Assembly (NCBI GenBank): GCA_022729575.1 | Contig: DZAL01000039.1 | Span: forward strand, 1-37,391 | Direction of reading: 5' to 3' | DNA length: 37,391 nt | Source of the DNA: Thiomargarita sp. | Lineage (GTDB): Bacteria; Pseudomonadota; Gammaproteobacteria; Beggiatoales; Beggiatoaceae | Shown here: positions 16,401 to 25,052 of the stretch, piece after piece | How the letters are laid out: every line of letters starts with the position of its first letter | Numbering within the stretch: position 1 is the first letter of the stretch | The notes under the pieces: model-generated | Database searches by the model: none | Told to the model about the DNA's origin: nothing | The model's input: only the letters and a program-made list of their open reading frames with translations | Translations under genes and position numbers: made by a program

Positions 16401-16455
16401 AACTGAGCCGTCGTTAGAGTTACGTTGGTTGGTTGCCGTAGCTTTACATTCATAA
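13441..16455 (+). CDS. Membrane-fused spermidine-synthase-like protein
   Basis: A 1004-residue protein with roughly a dozen membrane helices in residues 1-460, in two similar halves (each with a SG(L/S)xYE motif: SGLIYESIW and SSFLYEIGW). A methyltransferase-like spermidine-synthase fold follows (about 480-720), with the cofactor loop IGLGSGLTT (552-560), the acidic IEIEP and SEPSNPWVSG (624-633). In classical spermidine synthases the equivalent motif holds catalytic Asp residues (SDCTDP in SpeE). Here Glu and Asn replace them, as in other membrane-fused members known to me, so aminopropyl transfer is doubtful. About 230 further residues form a C-terminal region I do not recognise. Its substrate is unknown. 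The ATG follows an AT-rich 52-bp gap after folP. Confidence 0.85.
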   Translation: MDSLKLKNSLLLHIYFTLFAISGVSGLIYESIWTHYLKLFLGHAAYAQTLVLVIFMGGLALGAWLASRYSRNFSNLLLSYAFVEGVIGIFALIFHSLFINTTELAYTHLIPNLTSVTQVTLLKWALAALLILPQSILLGSTFPLMSAGIIRRFPATPGHSLAVLYFANSLGAAIGILVSGFVLIEMVGLPGTILTAGLINLVLALIVWLLCHDDSPITSAKMVTVKTASSPSSPLLVAFLLVAAFTGLSSFLYEIGWIRMLSLVLGSSTHAFELMLSAFILGLALGGYWLRRRIDNFANPLSVLGWIQIAMGLLALSTLLSYGHTFNVMQYMLTAFTKTDQGYTLFNLSSHGIAMLLMLPATICAGMTLPLLTYQLLARGHGEKAIGGIYAANTLGAIIGVVLGVQLIMPTWGVKNLITIGGGIDILLGLALLWYASSPVNKFRWAMLATTTGAAVIASVWWIHFEPMKMASGVFRYGQLLHNIEILYHRDGKTASVDLYRHGGEITISTNGKPDAALNMVAEKVSIDEPTMILLAVLPVAIDANLKTAAVIGLGSGLTTHTLLTMPTLERVDTIEIEPAIIEAAKGFGAKVAHTFEEVRSHLYVEDAKTFFTNQQKIYDLIISEPSNPWVSGVAGLFSEEFYQRIRTHLSPDGLLVQWFHLYEMDMALIASILKAMSPHFADYVIYGTAGLDIIIVAKKEGQVSDPTDKIFSWPELTPTLARIDILHKQDLLLRKIANKQMLQPLFNSYQLPANSDYFPILDLGAVKARYLQKESSDLIDLRLLPFPLVEVVTGAALGLPMTLPVTETIYTVNARARQAQAIYQYFQWLADSKFTPTIQLNHHNLILIREVRSWQEYSCPLLDNKEVKARFETEMQTNWLPALHSLQQTMLPFLSSQEMLIIWQAIDSAPCWNDLPVPVKDMLNLYKAISQRQFEQILPLTTRLLPKGPIISSAKHDYLMMASLLAHIALHQPTAAKLLWERYTTETEPSLELRWLVAVALHS

Positions 16456-16478
16456 TTTACTTTACGCACTTTTAACTC

Positions 16479-16575
16479 AACCACCCCCGGCCCCTCCTTA
16501 GCAAGGAGGGGAGTCAACCCTGCGACTCAAGTGGTGTGTACTCCCCTCCTTACCAAGGAGGGGCCGGGGGTGGTT
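16479..16575. repeat. Complete R2 element (GG/CC arm type)
   Basis: AACCACCCCCGGCCCC at the left is mirrored by GGGGCCGGGGGTGGTT at the right. Each half is also a hairpin (CCTCCTTAGCAAGGAGG; CCTCCTTACCAAGGAGG). The flank AGGCGTAAGGTGAGT resembles the one after the copy at 29880, so the true element may extend to about 16590. Confidence 0.9.
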
Positions 16576-16600
16576 AGGCGTAAGGTGAGTTCAAAATAAA

Positions 16601-16625
16601 CAACTTTCGAAAAGTTGTCAAATCT
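16601..16625. repeat. R1 palindrome, left end truncated
   Basis: CAACTTTCGAAAAGTTGTCAAATCT without the initial AGATTTGA. A TTG at 16615 inside it opens the frame of the next gene, but the likely start lies downstream at 16648. Confidence 0.85.
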
Positions 16626-16647
16626 AAACTTCGAGGAAACAATTATT

Positions 16648-18081
16648 GTGCAAGCTATTAAACAACGTTTTCAGCAGATCATTCCCAAAGTGGATTTTTG
16701 TTCACTACGTTATGTCGAAAAACGTTCTGAAATTCTCTCGGTGCGGCAAAATATTGCCGAGCCACCGTTACGCCGTGACGATGTCGGAGTGATGATAACG
16801 GTGATTGACCAAGGTGGTTTAGGGTATGCAGCCACCAGCAATTTAAGTCAAACCGGCTTACGCGAAGCGGTCACTCAAGCGTGTGATTGGGCGCACCGGA
16901 GTCGGGGGCGAATGGTGGTCGATTTTACCAATTTTACGATGCCACATAGTCGCGGTGATTATGCGACTGTGGTTTCGAAACCTTGGGAGAGTCTAGGTTT
17001 AGGTGAAAAATTGGATTTATTGTACCAAGAGGCCGCTAATTGCCAGATACATCAAACTATTGTGGATTGGAAAACTATGTTGTGGTCGGTACAAACTGAG
17101 CAGTGGTATTTCACTAATGAAGGCGGCGAGATTCATCAAACTACTCAATATCTCGTGCCAAATATTCGAGTAGTGGCCAATGCCGGCGCGGATACCCAGT
17201 ATCGGACTTTAGGCGGACATGGGTATGGTCGACAAGGTGGTCTGGAGGTGTTGGAGCAAATAGGTTTTTATGGTAAAGGTCGACAACTTGCGGAAGAGGC
17301 GTTGCAATTGTTAGAGGCCCCTAACTGTCCGATGGGTTGTATGGCGTTGCTGTTAGCACCGGACCAGATGATTTTGCAGTTGCATGAGTCGATTGGACAT
17401 CCATTGGAATTAGACCGAATTTTAGGTGATGAGCGTAATTATGCCGGTACCAGTTTTGTTACCCCGGAGATGTTTGGGAATTATCAATATGGTTCCGAAT
17501 TGCTAAATGTCACTTACGATCCTTCCGTTGCTGGTGAGTTGGCGAATTATCAGTTTGATGATGAAGGGATGCCAGCGCAAAAGGTTTATTTGATACGAGA
17601 GGGTATGTTGTTAACGCCCTTAGGAGGACTGATGTCGCAAGCCCGGGCCGGTTTGCCTGGGGTGGCTAATGCTAGAGCCGCCAGTTGGAATCGACCACCC
17701 ATAGACCGGATGGCTAATTTAAATATTGAACCAGGAAACAGTAGTTGGCAAGCGCAGTTAAGTGCGATTGAGACGGGTATTTTTATGCAAAGTAATTCAT
17801 CTTGGTCGATCGATGATTCTCGTAATAAATTCCAATTTGGTTGTGAATGGGGACAATTGATAAAAAACGGTGAACTTACTCAAGTGGTGAAAAATCCCAA
17901 TTATCGCGGAATTTCGGCCACGTTTTGGCGCAATCTTAAACAGGTGGGGAATCAGGATACGTTTGAAGTGTTGGGAGTCACCAATTGTGGTAAAGGGGAG
18001 CCGAATCAAGCGATTCAAGTGGGTCATGCGGCCCCGACTTGTGTGTTTGCTAATGTTGATGTTTTTGGAGGAGCGGCTTAA
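16648..18081 (+). CDS. TldD-like metalloprotease (TldD/PmbA family, HExxxH subunit)
   Basis: TldD/TldE form a heterodimeric zinc protease that trims peptides such as microcin B17 precursors; TldD carries the metal site. This 477-residue protein has HESIGH (H246, E247, H251), and the following ELDRILGDERNYAGTSFVTP and FDDEGMPAQKVYLI match the family. Its N-terminal part and motif text differ from E. coli TldD, so it may belong to a separate subgroup. GTG 16648 is chosen because GAGG lies about 11 bases upstream; the earlier TTG at 16615 is within an R1 repeat. The stop overlaps the next start by one base (TAATG), so the two are translationally coupled. The natural substrate is unknown. Confidence 0.88.
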   Translation: MQAIKQRFQQIIPKVDFCSLRYVEKRSEILSVRQNIAEPPLRRDDVGVMITVIDQGGLGYAATSNLSQTGLREAVTQACDWAHRSRGRMVVDFTNFTMPHSRGDYATVVSKPWESLGLGEKLDLLYQEAANCQIHQTIVDWKTMLWSVQTEQWYFTNEGGEIHQTTQYLVPNIRVVANAGADTQYRTLGGHGYGRQGGLEVLEQIGFYGKGRQLAEEALQLLEAPNCPMGCMALLLAPDQMILQLHESIGHPLELDRILGDERNYAGTSFVTPEMFGNYQYGSELLNVTYDPSVAGELANYQFDDEGMPAQKVYLIREGMLLTPLGGLMSQARAGLPGVANARAASWNRPPIDRMANLNIEPGNSSWQAQLSAIETGIFMQSNSSWSIDDSRNKFQFGCEWGQLIKNGELTQVVKNPNYRGISATFWRNLKQVGNQDTFEVLGVTNCGKGEPNQAIQVGHAAPTCVFANVDVFGGAA

Positions 18082-19406
18082 TGCAAGACTATTTTTATTC
18101 TCTAATGGATTATTTGGATGGGCAGTTACAGGCCGGTGAGGTTTATTTAGGTTACTTTTCTGGGGAGCAATCGGAATTTATTCGTTTTAATCGGGCCAAA
18201 GTGCGTCAACCTGGTAGCGTGGAGCAACGATATTTGGAGTTAGAATTAATTGAAGGGAATCGTCACACCATTGGACAGTTAGCTTTAAGTGGTGATCGCG
18301 CTATTGATGAGGCACGAGTGACGACCTTACTGTGGGATTTACGTGGTCAATTGCCACATTTGGCAGATGATCCGTATTTATTGTATGCTCAAACGGTCCA
18401 GTCTAGTGAAACAGTGGCCACGAATCAGTTGCCAAATGCTCAAGAGTTGTTAGACGAAATTATTAGCACGGTGGCTGGTTGTGATTTCGTCGGTCTCTAT
18501 GCGGGTGGCGGCATTTTCACCGGTTTTGCTAACTCTCTAGGGCAACGTAATTGGCATAGTAGTTTTAATTTCAATTTAGATTGGAGTTTTTATCACGATC
18601 AAGATAAAGCGGTGAAATCAGCTTATGCCGGCTTTCAGTGGAATAGTGCGGAATTTGCCGATAGAATCACTCAAGCCAAGCAGCAATTAGAAATCCTCAA
18701 ACGTCCTGCTCGCTCCATTTCTCCTGGATGTTATCGAGTTTATCTATCACCAGTTGCGCTCCATGAAATTTTTAATTTGCTCAGTTGGGGTGGGTTTGGC
18801 ATGAAATCTCAACGCACTAAAGAGAGTCCATTGTTGCGCTTGTTGAAGGAGCCGAAACAACGGTTACATTCTAGCGTGACTTTATTAGAAAATACCGCCG
18901 ACGGGATTGCTCCCGCTTTTCAAAATAAAGGATTTATCAAACCGTCCCAAGTGGCTTTGATTTCTCAGGGGGAGTTTCTAGGGGCCTTAGTTTCTCCACG
19001 ATCGGCCAAAGAATATGAGGTGGTCACGAATGGTGCTAATGAAGAAGAGACCCCAACGGCCTTAGATTTGGCGGCCGGCACTTTAGCCAGCACGGATATT
19101 TTATCTACTTTAGAGCAAGGTATTTATATCAATAATTTGTGGTACTTAAATTATTCGGACCGGGATGCTTGTCGGATGACTGGGATGACTCGGTTTGCGA
19201 CCTTTTGGGTGGAGCAAGGGGAAATTGTGGCGCCACTAAATGTGATGCGTTTTGATGAGACATTGTATCATATTTTCGGCGATAAATTGATGGCCTTGAC
19301 CGCGGCTCGGGAGTTTATCATGGAAGCTAGCACTTATGATTTTCGTTCTACCAATAGTATTCGACTGCCTGGCGCGGTGGTGGACGATTTTACTTTAACT
19401 TTGTAA
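18081..19406 (+). CDS. TldE/PmbA-like partner protease subunit
   Basis: A 441-residue member of the TldD/PmbA family without the HExxxH site, as expected for the non-metal (TldE-like) subunit. Family-like stretches include GGGIFTGFANSLGQRNW, LHEIFNLLSWGGFG and the late GIYINNLWYLNYSDRDACRMTGMTR. The final part (RLPGAVVDDFTLTL) resembles the family's C-terminal strand. The start overlaps the stop of the TldD-like gene by one base, which fits production of a 1:1 heterodimer. The coding region ends seven bases before the run-up to an R3 repeat. I did not find a precursor peptide gene nearby that would reveal the substrate. Confidence 0.85.
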   Translation: MQDYFYSLMDYLDGQLQAGEVYLGYFSGEQSEFIRFNRAKVRQPGSVEQRYLELELIEGNRHTIGQLALSGDRAIDEARVTTLLWDLRGQLPHLADDPYLLYAQTVQSSETVATNQLPNAQELLDEIISTVAGCDFVGLYAGGGIFTGFANSLGQRNWHSSFNFNLDWSFYHDQDKAVKSAYAGFQWNSAEFADRITQAKQQLEILKRPARSISPGCYRVYLSPVALHEIFNLLSWGGFGMKSQRTKESPLLRLLKEPKQRLHSSVTLLENTADGIAPAFQNKGFIKPSQVALISQGEFLGALVSPRSAKEYEVVTNGANEEETPTALDLAAGTLASTDILSTLEQGIYINNLWYLNYSDRDACRMTGMTRFATFWVEQGEIVAPLNVMRFDETLYHIFGDKLMALTAAREFIMEASTYDFRSTNSIRLPGAVVDDFTLTL

Positions 19407-19412
19407 CTATCT

Positions 19413-19509
19413 CCCTCACCCCCGACCCCTCTCCCAGAGGGAGAGGGGAGTAAACCGGTGTTGCCGCCGGTCTCCCCTCTCCCTCTGGGAGAGGGGTCGG
19501 GGGTGAGGG
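19413..19509. repeat. Complete R3 element (GA/TC arm type)
   Basis: CCCTCACCCCCGACCCCTC at the left and GAGGGGTCGGGGGTGAGGG at the right are exact inverses. Each half has an inner hairpin (CTCTCCCAGAGGGAGAG; CTCTCCCTCTGGGAGAG). The centre AGTAAACCGGTGTTGCCG is nearly the same as in the copy at 27048. Confidence 0.92.
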
Positions 19510-19534
19510 CGGCAGTAGTGAAACTCGATACGAT

Positions 19535-20401
19535 ATGAAAATCAGCGGCTTTACTTTTATTCGTAATGGCACTTTGCTTGGCTATCCCTATGTGGAAAGT
19601 TTGCGCTCGTTATTATCGATTTGTGATGAAGTTATCGTGGCCGTAGGTCAAGGACAAGATGATACGTTGACGCGGATTCAAGCGTTGTCAGACCCTAAAT
19701 TGCGAGTCATCGAGACGGTATGGAATGAGACCATGCAAGACCGTGGCTATGTGTATGCACAGCAAAAAATGATGGCCCAGTTTAATTGCAGTGGGGATTG
19801 GGCCTTTTATTTAGAAGGAGATGAAGTGCTACATGAGGAGGATGTACCCAAGTTGAAAGCGCAGTTGCAAGGTTATTTGGGGAATCCTCAGATTGAGGCG
19901 GTGGTTTTTGATTATTACCATTTTTATGGTGCCCCTGACACGTTAGCGATTAGTCCAGGGTGGTATCGTCGGGCCCCGCGAATTATTCGTAACAGTATTC
20001 GTTCTTATTCGCCTGACGGTTTATTTTTTGTGGTCATGGAGCAGAATAAACGAGGACGTTATCCGCGTGCCGTCGTCGCCGGCATTCCGATTTATCACTA
20101 TGGGCATGTGCGCTCGGTAGCTACTATGCAGACGAAGATTCAACAGGTCAGTCGTTATTGGGGACATGCACCACCAGAATTTGAGGGCTATGGTAATATT
20201 GATCCTCAAGCAATAAGTAAGTTTCATGGTACTCAGCCGGCAGTGATGTCCAATTGGTTGGCGACGCAAGCGGAGCCAAAGTTAATCCTCAATCCAGATT
20301 ATATTTTGACTCGACGGGAGCGTCGGCACCGCTGGATGATGTGGTTAGAGCATGTTACGGGGTGGGATTTGAGTAAAAAACATTATCGTTTAGTTAAATA
20401 A
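19535..20401 (+). CDS. Family 2 glycosyltransferase
   Basis: A 288-residue soluble protein of the GT-A fold. The start MKISGFTFIRNG and the following CDEVIVAVGQGQDDTLTRI match the N-terminal nucleotide-sugar-binding region of family 2 glycosyltransferases. LEGDEVLHEED (about residues 91-101) is the likely metal-binding acidic motif. The later part (GWYRRAPRIIRN, IYHYGHVRS) is typical of the small TPR-less group that transfers sugars to surface or capsular substrates. ATG 19535 lies 26 bases after an R3 element; no clear Shine-Dalgarno is visible. There is no polysaccharide cluster around it, so the acceptor cannot be inferred. Confidence 0.85.
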   Translation: MKISGFTFIRNGTLLGYPYVESLRSLLSICDEVIVAVGQGQDDTLTRIQALSDPKLRVIETVWNETMQDRGYVYAQQKMMAQFNCSGDWAFYLEGDEVLHEEDVPKLKAQLQGYLGNPQIEAVVFDYYHFYGAPDTLAISPGWYRRAPRIIRNSIRSYSPDGLFFVVMEQNKRGRYPRAVVAGIPIYHYGHVRSVATMQTKIQQVSRYWGHAPPEFEGYGNIDPQAISKFHGTQPAVMSNWLATQAEPKLILNPDYILTRRERRHRWMMWLEHVTGWDLSKKHYRLVK

Positions 20402-20408
20402 TCCGTCT

Positions 20409-20458
20409 GGAGTCCAAAACAAGTTTTGGACGCCTGTCCAAAACCTGTTTTGGACTCC
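20409..20458. repeat. R5 palindrome (GGAGTCCAAAAC type)
   Basis: GGAGTCCAAAAC (20409) is inverse to GTTTTGGACTCC (ends 20458), with secondary hairpins between. It shares the GGAGTCC head of the copies at 445 and 35943, but has a different inner palindrome. Confidence 0.8.
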
Positions 20459-20497
20459 AAAGAATATTACTATAAGGTTTAATAAAAATTAATAGGC

Positions 20498-20526
20498 TTA
20501 ACTTTTTTGCAACAGACTGCTATACT
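20498..20526 (+). promoter_or_regulatory. Candidate adk promoter
   Basis: TTAACT (20498-20503) and TATACT (20521-20526) with a 17-base spacer match the sigma-70 consensus at four and five of six positions. The expected start near 20533 leaves a very AT-rich leader of about 90 bases before adk. Confidence 0.55.
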
Positions 20527-20607
20527 TGCTTGGGTTAAACTATAGATAATTAGTTTAATTATATAAAACAATAAGTTAAATTAAAGTTAATAATAGCCAC
20601 ATTTTAA

Positions 20608-21276
<669 letters not shown>

Positions 21277-21350
21277 GGATTTTTCCAATAGATTGTTTCT
21301 TTTTTGTTTGCTAGAGTAAGTAGTAAGTATTAGATATTAACTTAGCATCG

Positions 21351-21383
21351 AGATTTGACAACTTTCGAAAAGTTGTCAAATCT
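21351..21383. repeat. R1 palindrome between adk and mltF
   Basis: A complete copy in the TTTCGAAAA orientation, 54 bases before the mltF start codon. Confidence 0.9.
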
Positions 21384-21436
21384 TTAACCACACTTAGTTG
21401 TCACTCACGTTATCATCAGATACGGGGGGCACCGGA

Positions 21437-22858
21437 ATGAATTTCTTAGCAACACTGTTTTTAGGTATCATCTTGTGGTTTTATGCGACACCAACATCCT
21501 TGTTAGAACAAATTAAAAGCAATGGTGTCTTAAGGATCGTCACTCGGCATGGGCCCACTACCTATTATCGCGGTCCTCAGGGTGAAGCGGGCTTGGAATT
21601 TGATTTAGTCAAGCGTTTTGCAGATAGTTTAGGTGTCAAGCTACAACTCATAGTTTCGGATAGCTTTGCCGATATTTTACACAAAGTGGCCAGTCAAGAG
21701 GTCCACTTAGCTGCGGCCGGTTTAATCATTAATGAGGACCTTCAGTCGCTAGTGCGGTTTGCGCCTTCCTATCAATCAGTTACCCATCAATTAGTCTATC
21801 GTCAAGGCTCCTCTCCTCCTCCTACCAATTTAAATTTATTAGATGCTCATTATCCTTTGACCGTGATTGCTGACAGCGCTCAAAGTTATTGGCTCAAACA
21901 GTTGAAAAAACCACACCCTAATCTGGTTTGGGAAGAGCAGAGCGAATTGGAATCTGCCGAATTGTTAGAACAAGTATGGGAAGGAGAAATCAAATACACC
22001 TTAGCAACTTCCAATGAAGTTGAGCAAATGCGGCGTTTTTATCCGGAATTAAAAGTCGGTTTTAAATGGAATAGTGCTCAAAAGTTAGCGTGGGCGTTTC
22101 CCATTTTCGGCCATGATGATAGTTTATATTTAGCCGCTATTCAATTTTTTAACCGTTTACGTCGCACCGGCGAATTAGCGCAAATTATCGAACGTTATTA
22201 TGGTCACATTGATAAAACCGAGGATTTTGATTATGTTAATGTGCGTCGTTTCCATCGTCATATCGTTGAAAGTTTACCCAAATTTCGAAATTTATTTGAA
22301 CAAGTGGCTAACCGTTATCAGTTGGATTGGCGCTTACTAGCGGCGATTGGGTATGAAGAATCGCAATGGAATCCGAATGCAGTTTCAGCCACTGGGGTAC
22401 GTGGTTTGATGATGTTGACCAAATTGACGGCGCAAGAAATGGGGGTGACTAACCGTAATGACCCAACGCAAAGTCTTGACGGAGGAGCTAAGTATTTTTT
22501 AGCAATTTACTCGCGGATTAACTCAGACTTACCAGAGCCAGACCGCACTTGGTTTGCGCTCGCGGCTTATAATGTCGGCTTAGGTCATTTGAGAGATGCA
22601 ATTAAATTGACCGAATTACATGGCGATAATCCCCAGCGTTGGGTGGATGTCAAAAAATATTTACCTAAACTGAGCGAGGAGGAATGGCATAAACAAACTC
22701 AATATGGTTATGCTCGTGGCTATGAGCCGGTTAAATTTGTAAAAAATGTACGCCGTTTCTATGATATTTTAGTGCGAGTATTTAGCAATCAACCACCAGA
22801 CGTATTCATTTCCCCTAATCTAGCTTTACCTCCTTCCAAATTAGTGCCTATGTTGTAG
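21437..22858 (+). CDS. mltF: Membrane-bound lytic murein transglycosylase F
   Basis: MltF cleaves the glycan strands of peptidoglycan to 1,6-anhydromuropeptides. The 473-residue protein begins with a hydrophobic export segment (MNFLATLFLGIILWFYATPT) lacking a lipobox Cys. A solute-binding-protein-like domain follows (about 25-255, LRIVTRHGPTTYYRG...GLEFDLVKRFADSLG). The lysozyme-like SLT domain (about 285-450) has the catalytic Glu of YEESQWNP (E308), TGVRGLMML and AAYNVGLGHL. ATG 21437 is preferred over TTG 21398: it has a G-rich Shine-Dalgarno-like stretch upstream and begins the export signal. Both domains are complete and the length is close to E. coli MltF. The N-terminal helix may be an uncleaved anchor. 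Confidence 0.95.
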   Translation: MNFLATLFLGIILWFYATPTSLLEQIKSNGVLRIVTRHGPTTYYRGPQGEAGLEFDLVKRFADSLGVKLQLIVSDSFADILHKVASQEVHLAAAGLIINEDLQSLVRFAPSYQSVTHQLVYRQGSSPPPTNLNLLDAHYPLTVIADSAQSYWLKQLKKPHPNLVWEEQSELESAELLEQVWEGEIKYTLATSNEVEQMRRFYPELKVGFKWNSAQKLAWAFPIFGHDDSLYLAAIQFFNRLRRTGELAQIIERYYGHIDKTEDFDYVNVRRFHRHIVESLPKFRNLFEQVANRYQLDWRLLAAIGYEESQWNPNAVSATGVRGLMMLTKLTAQEMGVTNRNDPTQSLDGGAKYFLAIYSRINSDLPEPDRTWFALAAYNVGLGHLRDAIKLTELHGDNPQRWVDVKKYLPKLSEEEWHKQTQYGYARGYEPVKFVKNVRRFYDILVRVFSNQPPDVFISPNLALPPSKLVPML

Positions 22859-22863
22859 CCTTG

Positions 22864-22896
22864 AGATTTGACAACTGGTCGAAAGTTGTCAAATCT
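22864..22896. repeat. R1 palindrome (CTGGTCGAAAG centre)
   Basis: Complete copy with a variant centre, six bases after mltF and directly upstream of the promoter at 22900. Confidence 0.9.
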
Positions 22897-22899
22897 TCG

Positions 22900-22928
22900 T
22901 TGACCATTAGCCATCACTCCTTTAAAAT
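22900..22928 (+). promoter_or_regulatory. Candidate promoter of the kinase/regulator operon
   Basis: TTGACC (22900-22905) and TAAAAT (22923-22928) are 17 bases apart and each match the consensus at five of six positions. The start would be near 22935, about 29 bases before the kinase ATG. Confidence 0.6.
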
Positions 22929-22963
22929 CGAAAATACGCATAATCACACTCAATTATTCAAAA

Positions 22964-24283
22964 ATGCCTTTTTTTAATAATGATGTTAAATCTAATGATA
23001 AACTGTTTTTACCAGACTTTTGTAATGTATATACAGTATTTCTAACCATCATCGTGGTTGAATTACTGGCTTTTATACTGGTTCTTATTCCATTAGGTAA
23101 AACAGGTTATAACTGGAAATATATTAATTCAGAGCTATTGACGGATTTAGCCATGGTTTCTTGGTTTATGCAGTGGGTGACATTAGTCAGTATGGGTTTA
23201 TTATGTGTTTTTCGCCAACCACTGGCAGAATTAAAAAGAGACTGGCTAGTAGGACTGTTTAGTTATATACTCATTTTAACAGTTACTCTTCTCGTCAGTG
23301 AGTTAGCCTGGGCCTTGAATGAATATAGTATTTCCGACGATTTACAGTCCGGTCGCGACCACTATTGGTTTTTAGTAAAAAATTTAGGCCTCAGTACGTT
23401 AACCAGTGCGGTTGGATTTCTGTTAGTTTATTATTATCATTGGTTAAGAACGAGTAACTTATTTTTAATTTATGTGGTTATGTTAGGGGCAACATTATTT
23501 ATAAGTGAACTAATAGCCCCGATAAATTTTGTTCTTAATTTGAGACCACAACCGACTGGGCATGGATTATTTTTACTACGTAATTTACTCATTAGTGCAA
23601 TTATCAGTGCGATTGCTCTACGCTATTTTTATATTCAAGCACAATGGCAAAGAGAAGTAGAAGCGACCGCTTATGCCCAATTCCAAGCGTTACGTGCGCG
23701 TATTGACCCGCACTTTTTATTCAATAGCATGAATACCATTGCGAGTCTGATTTCGATTGACCCACATTGTGCCGAGCAGGTAGTGGAAGACCTGGCGGAT
23801 CTATTTCGCGTGGTGCTCTCGGACACTACAGGATTAGTCAGATGGCAAAATGAAGTAAAATTATGTACACAGTACTTACGCATTGAAACTTTGCGCTTAG
23901 GAAAGCGTCTTCAAGTCAATTGGGATATAGACCGCATACCAGAGGATGCTTGGTTTCCTGGAATGTGTTTGCAACCCTTATTGGAAAATGCTATTTATCA
24001 TGGGATACAATCTTTGCCGGCAGGGGGAGTTATTAATTTAACTGGACATTTTGACGGAAAGATAATAAAAGTGGAAATAACTAACCCTAAAGCCGACACT
24101 TGGTCTTCACCTCAAGGACACCAAATAGCTCAAACCAATATACGACAACGACTACAAATTTATTATGGCCAACAGGCTGAAATTAAGATAGACCAACAAA
24201 CTGATTTTTATTGTGTTATGCTACGTTTTCCTTATATCCATGATTTTAGATTTGACAATTTGTCGAAAGCGGTCAAATCTTAA
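22964..24283 (+). CDS. LytS/AlgZ-type sensor histidine kinase with repeat-derived C-terminus
   Basis: A 439-residue membrane kinase with about six helices in residues 20-225, then a His_kinase-type domain. DPHFLFNSMNTI holds the phosphoacceptor (H250), QPLLENAIYHG is the N box, and NIRQRLQIYYG ends the ATPase domain. This is the layout of AlgZ/FimS and LytS kinases, which pair with LytTR regulators such as the next gene. The last residues (RFDNLSKAVKS) and the stop are encoded by an R1 palindrome (24248-24280). The same tail ends the RND pump in this window, so it is not native. The stop overlaps the next start by one base (TAATG), giving translational coupling. It has its own likely promoter at 22900. 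The signal is unknown. Confidence 0.92.
   Translation: MPFFNNDVKSNDKLFLPDFCNVYTVFLTIIVVELLAFILVLIPLGKTGYNWKYINSELLTDLAMVSWFMQWVTLVSMGLLCVFRQPLAELKRDWLVGLFSYILILTVTLLVSELAWALNEYSISDDLQSGRDHYWFLVKNLGLSTLTSAVGFLLVYYYHWLRTSNLFLIYVVMLGATLFISELIAPINFVLNLRPQPTGHGLFLLRNLLISAIISAIALRYFYIQAQWQREVEATAYAQFQALRARIDPHFLFNSMNTIASLISIDPHCAEQVVEDLADLFRVVLSDTTGLVRWQNEVKLCTQYLRIETLRLGKRLQVNWDIDRIPEDAWFPGMCLQPLLENAIYHGIQSLPAGGVINLTGHFDGKIIKVEITNPKADTWSSPQGHQIAQTNIRQRLQIYYGQQAEIKIDQQTDFYCVMLRFPYIHDFRFDNLSKAVKS
24248..24280. repeat. R1 palindrome inside the 3' end of the kinase gene
   Basis: AGATTTGACAATT...GCGGTCAAATCT is a slightly diverged copy, read in frame as RFDNLSKAVKS with the stop TAA right after it. 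Confidence 0.9.
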
Positions 24284-25044
24284 TGCCATTAAATATGAAA
24301 ATTCTTATTGTAGATGATGAGCCTTTGGCATGTACTCGCTTGCGGGCATTGATTGAGGAATTGGCCATCGGAAAAGTGGTCGCCGAAGCCAGTAATGGAA
24401 AAGAGGCAATAATGGCAGCACGGCTCCATCAACCCGATGTCGTATTGCTAGACGTGCGAATGCCAGGAATAAACGGGATGGAAGTCGCCGAGCAACTGAC
24501 CACACCTTATCAAAAGCCGATTATTATTTTTGTTACTGCTTATGGAGAATATGCTTTGGAGGCATTTGAACAACAAGCGATAGATTATTTACTCAAACCC
24601 GTGCGTAAAGAGCGACTGGAGCAAGCCCTAATCAAGGCCTATAGGATATTGCAAACCTCACCCATTGTCGCGGCAAATTTACCGAAACCGATGGCGCGGA
24701 CACATATCAGTATATATATACGAGGAGAGTTGCGCTTAATTCCAGTTAGTCAAATATATTACTTTTTGGCAAACCAAAAATATGTAATATTGCATTGGAA
24801 ACAAGGAGAAATACTCGTCAGTGAAGCATTGAAAGATTTAGAACAAGAATTTGCTGGACAATTCATACGTCTTCATCGTAGTATATTAGTGGCTACGGTC
24901 CATATTTCCAGTTTGTACAAAACCAATTCTGGAGCGTCTTACATCAAATTAAGAGAAATCGATAAATCCTTAGAAGTTAGTCGAAGACATTTAGCTACTG
25001 TCAGAAAAGTTCTAAAAGATATGCGGATTCCTGGCTCATCTTGA
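24283..25044 (+). CDS. LytTR-family response regulator (AlgR/LytR type)
   Basis: A 253-residue regulator. The receiver domain (about 5-125) has the acidic pair D11/D12, the phosphoacceptor D57 (LLDVRMPG), a conserved Thr in FVTAYGEYALEAF and the switch Lys in YLLKPV. The LytTR DNA-binding domain (about 145-250) has YYFLANQKYVILHW, FIRLHRSILV and SRRHLATV. It should bind short direct repeats upstream of its targets. The start may be ATG 24283 (overlapping the kinase stop) or ATG 24295 (MKILIVDDEP), which matches the usual family N-terminus. Neither has a good Shine-Dalgarno, so coupling to the kinase is likely. A nine-copy palindrome array follows directly. Confidence 0.93.
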   Translation: MPLNMKILIVDDEPLACTRLRALIEELAIGKVVAEASNGKEAIMAARLHQPDVVLLDVRMPGINGMEVAEQLTTPYQKPIIIFVTAYGEYALEAFEQQAIDYLLKPVRKERLEQALIKAYRILQTSPIVAANLPKPMARTHISIYIRGELRLIPVSQIYYFLANQKYVILHWKQGEILVSEALKDLEQEFAGQFIRLHRSILVATVHISSLYKTNSGASYIKLREIDKSLEVSRRHLATVRKVLKDMRIPGSS

Positions 25045-25052
25045 GCACTATC

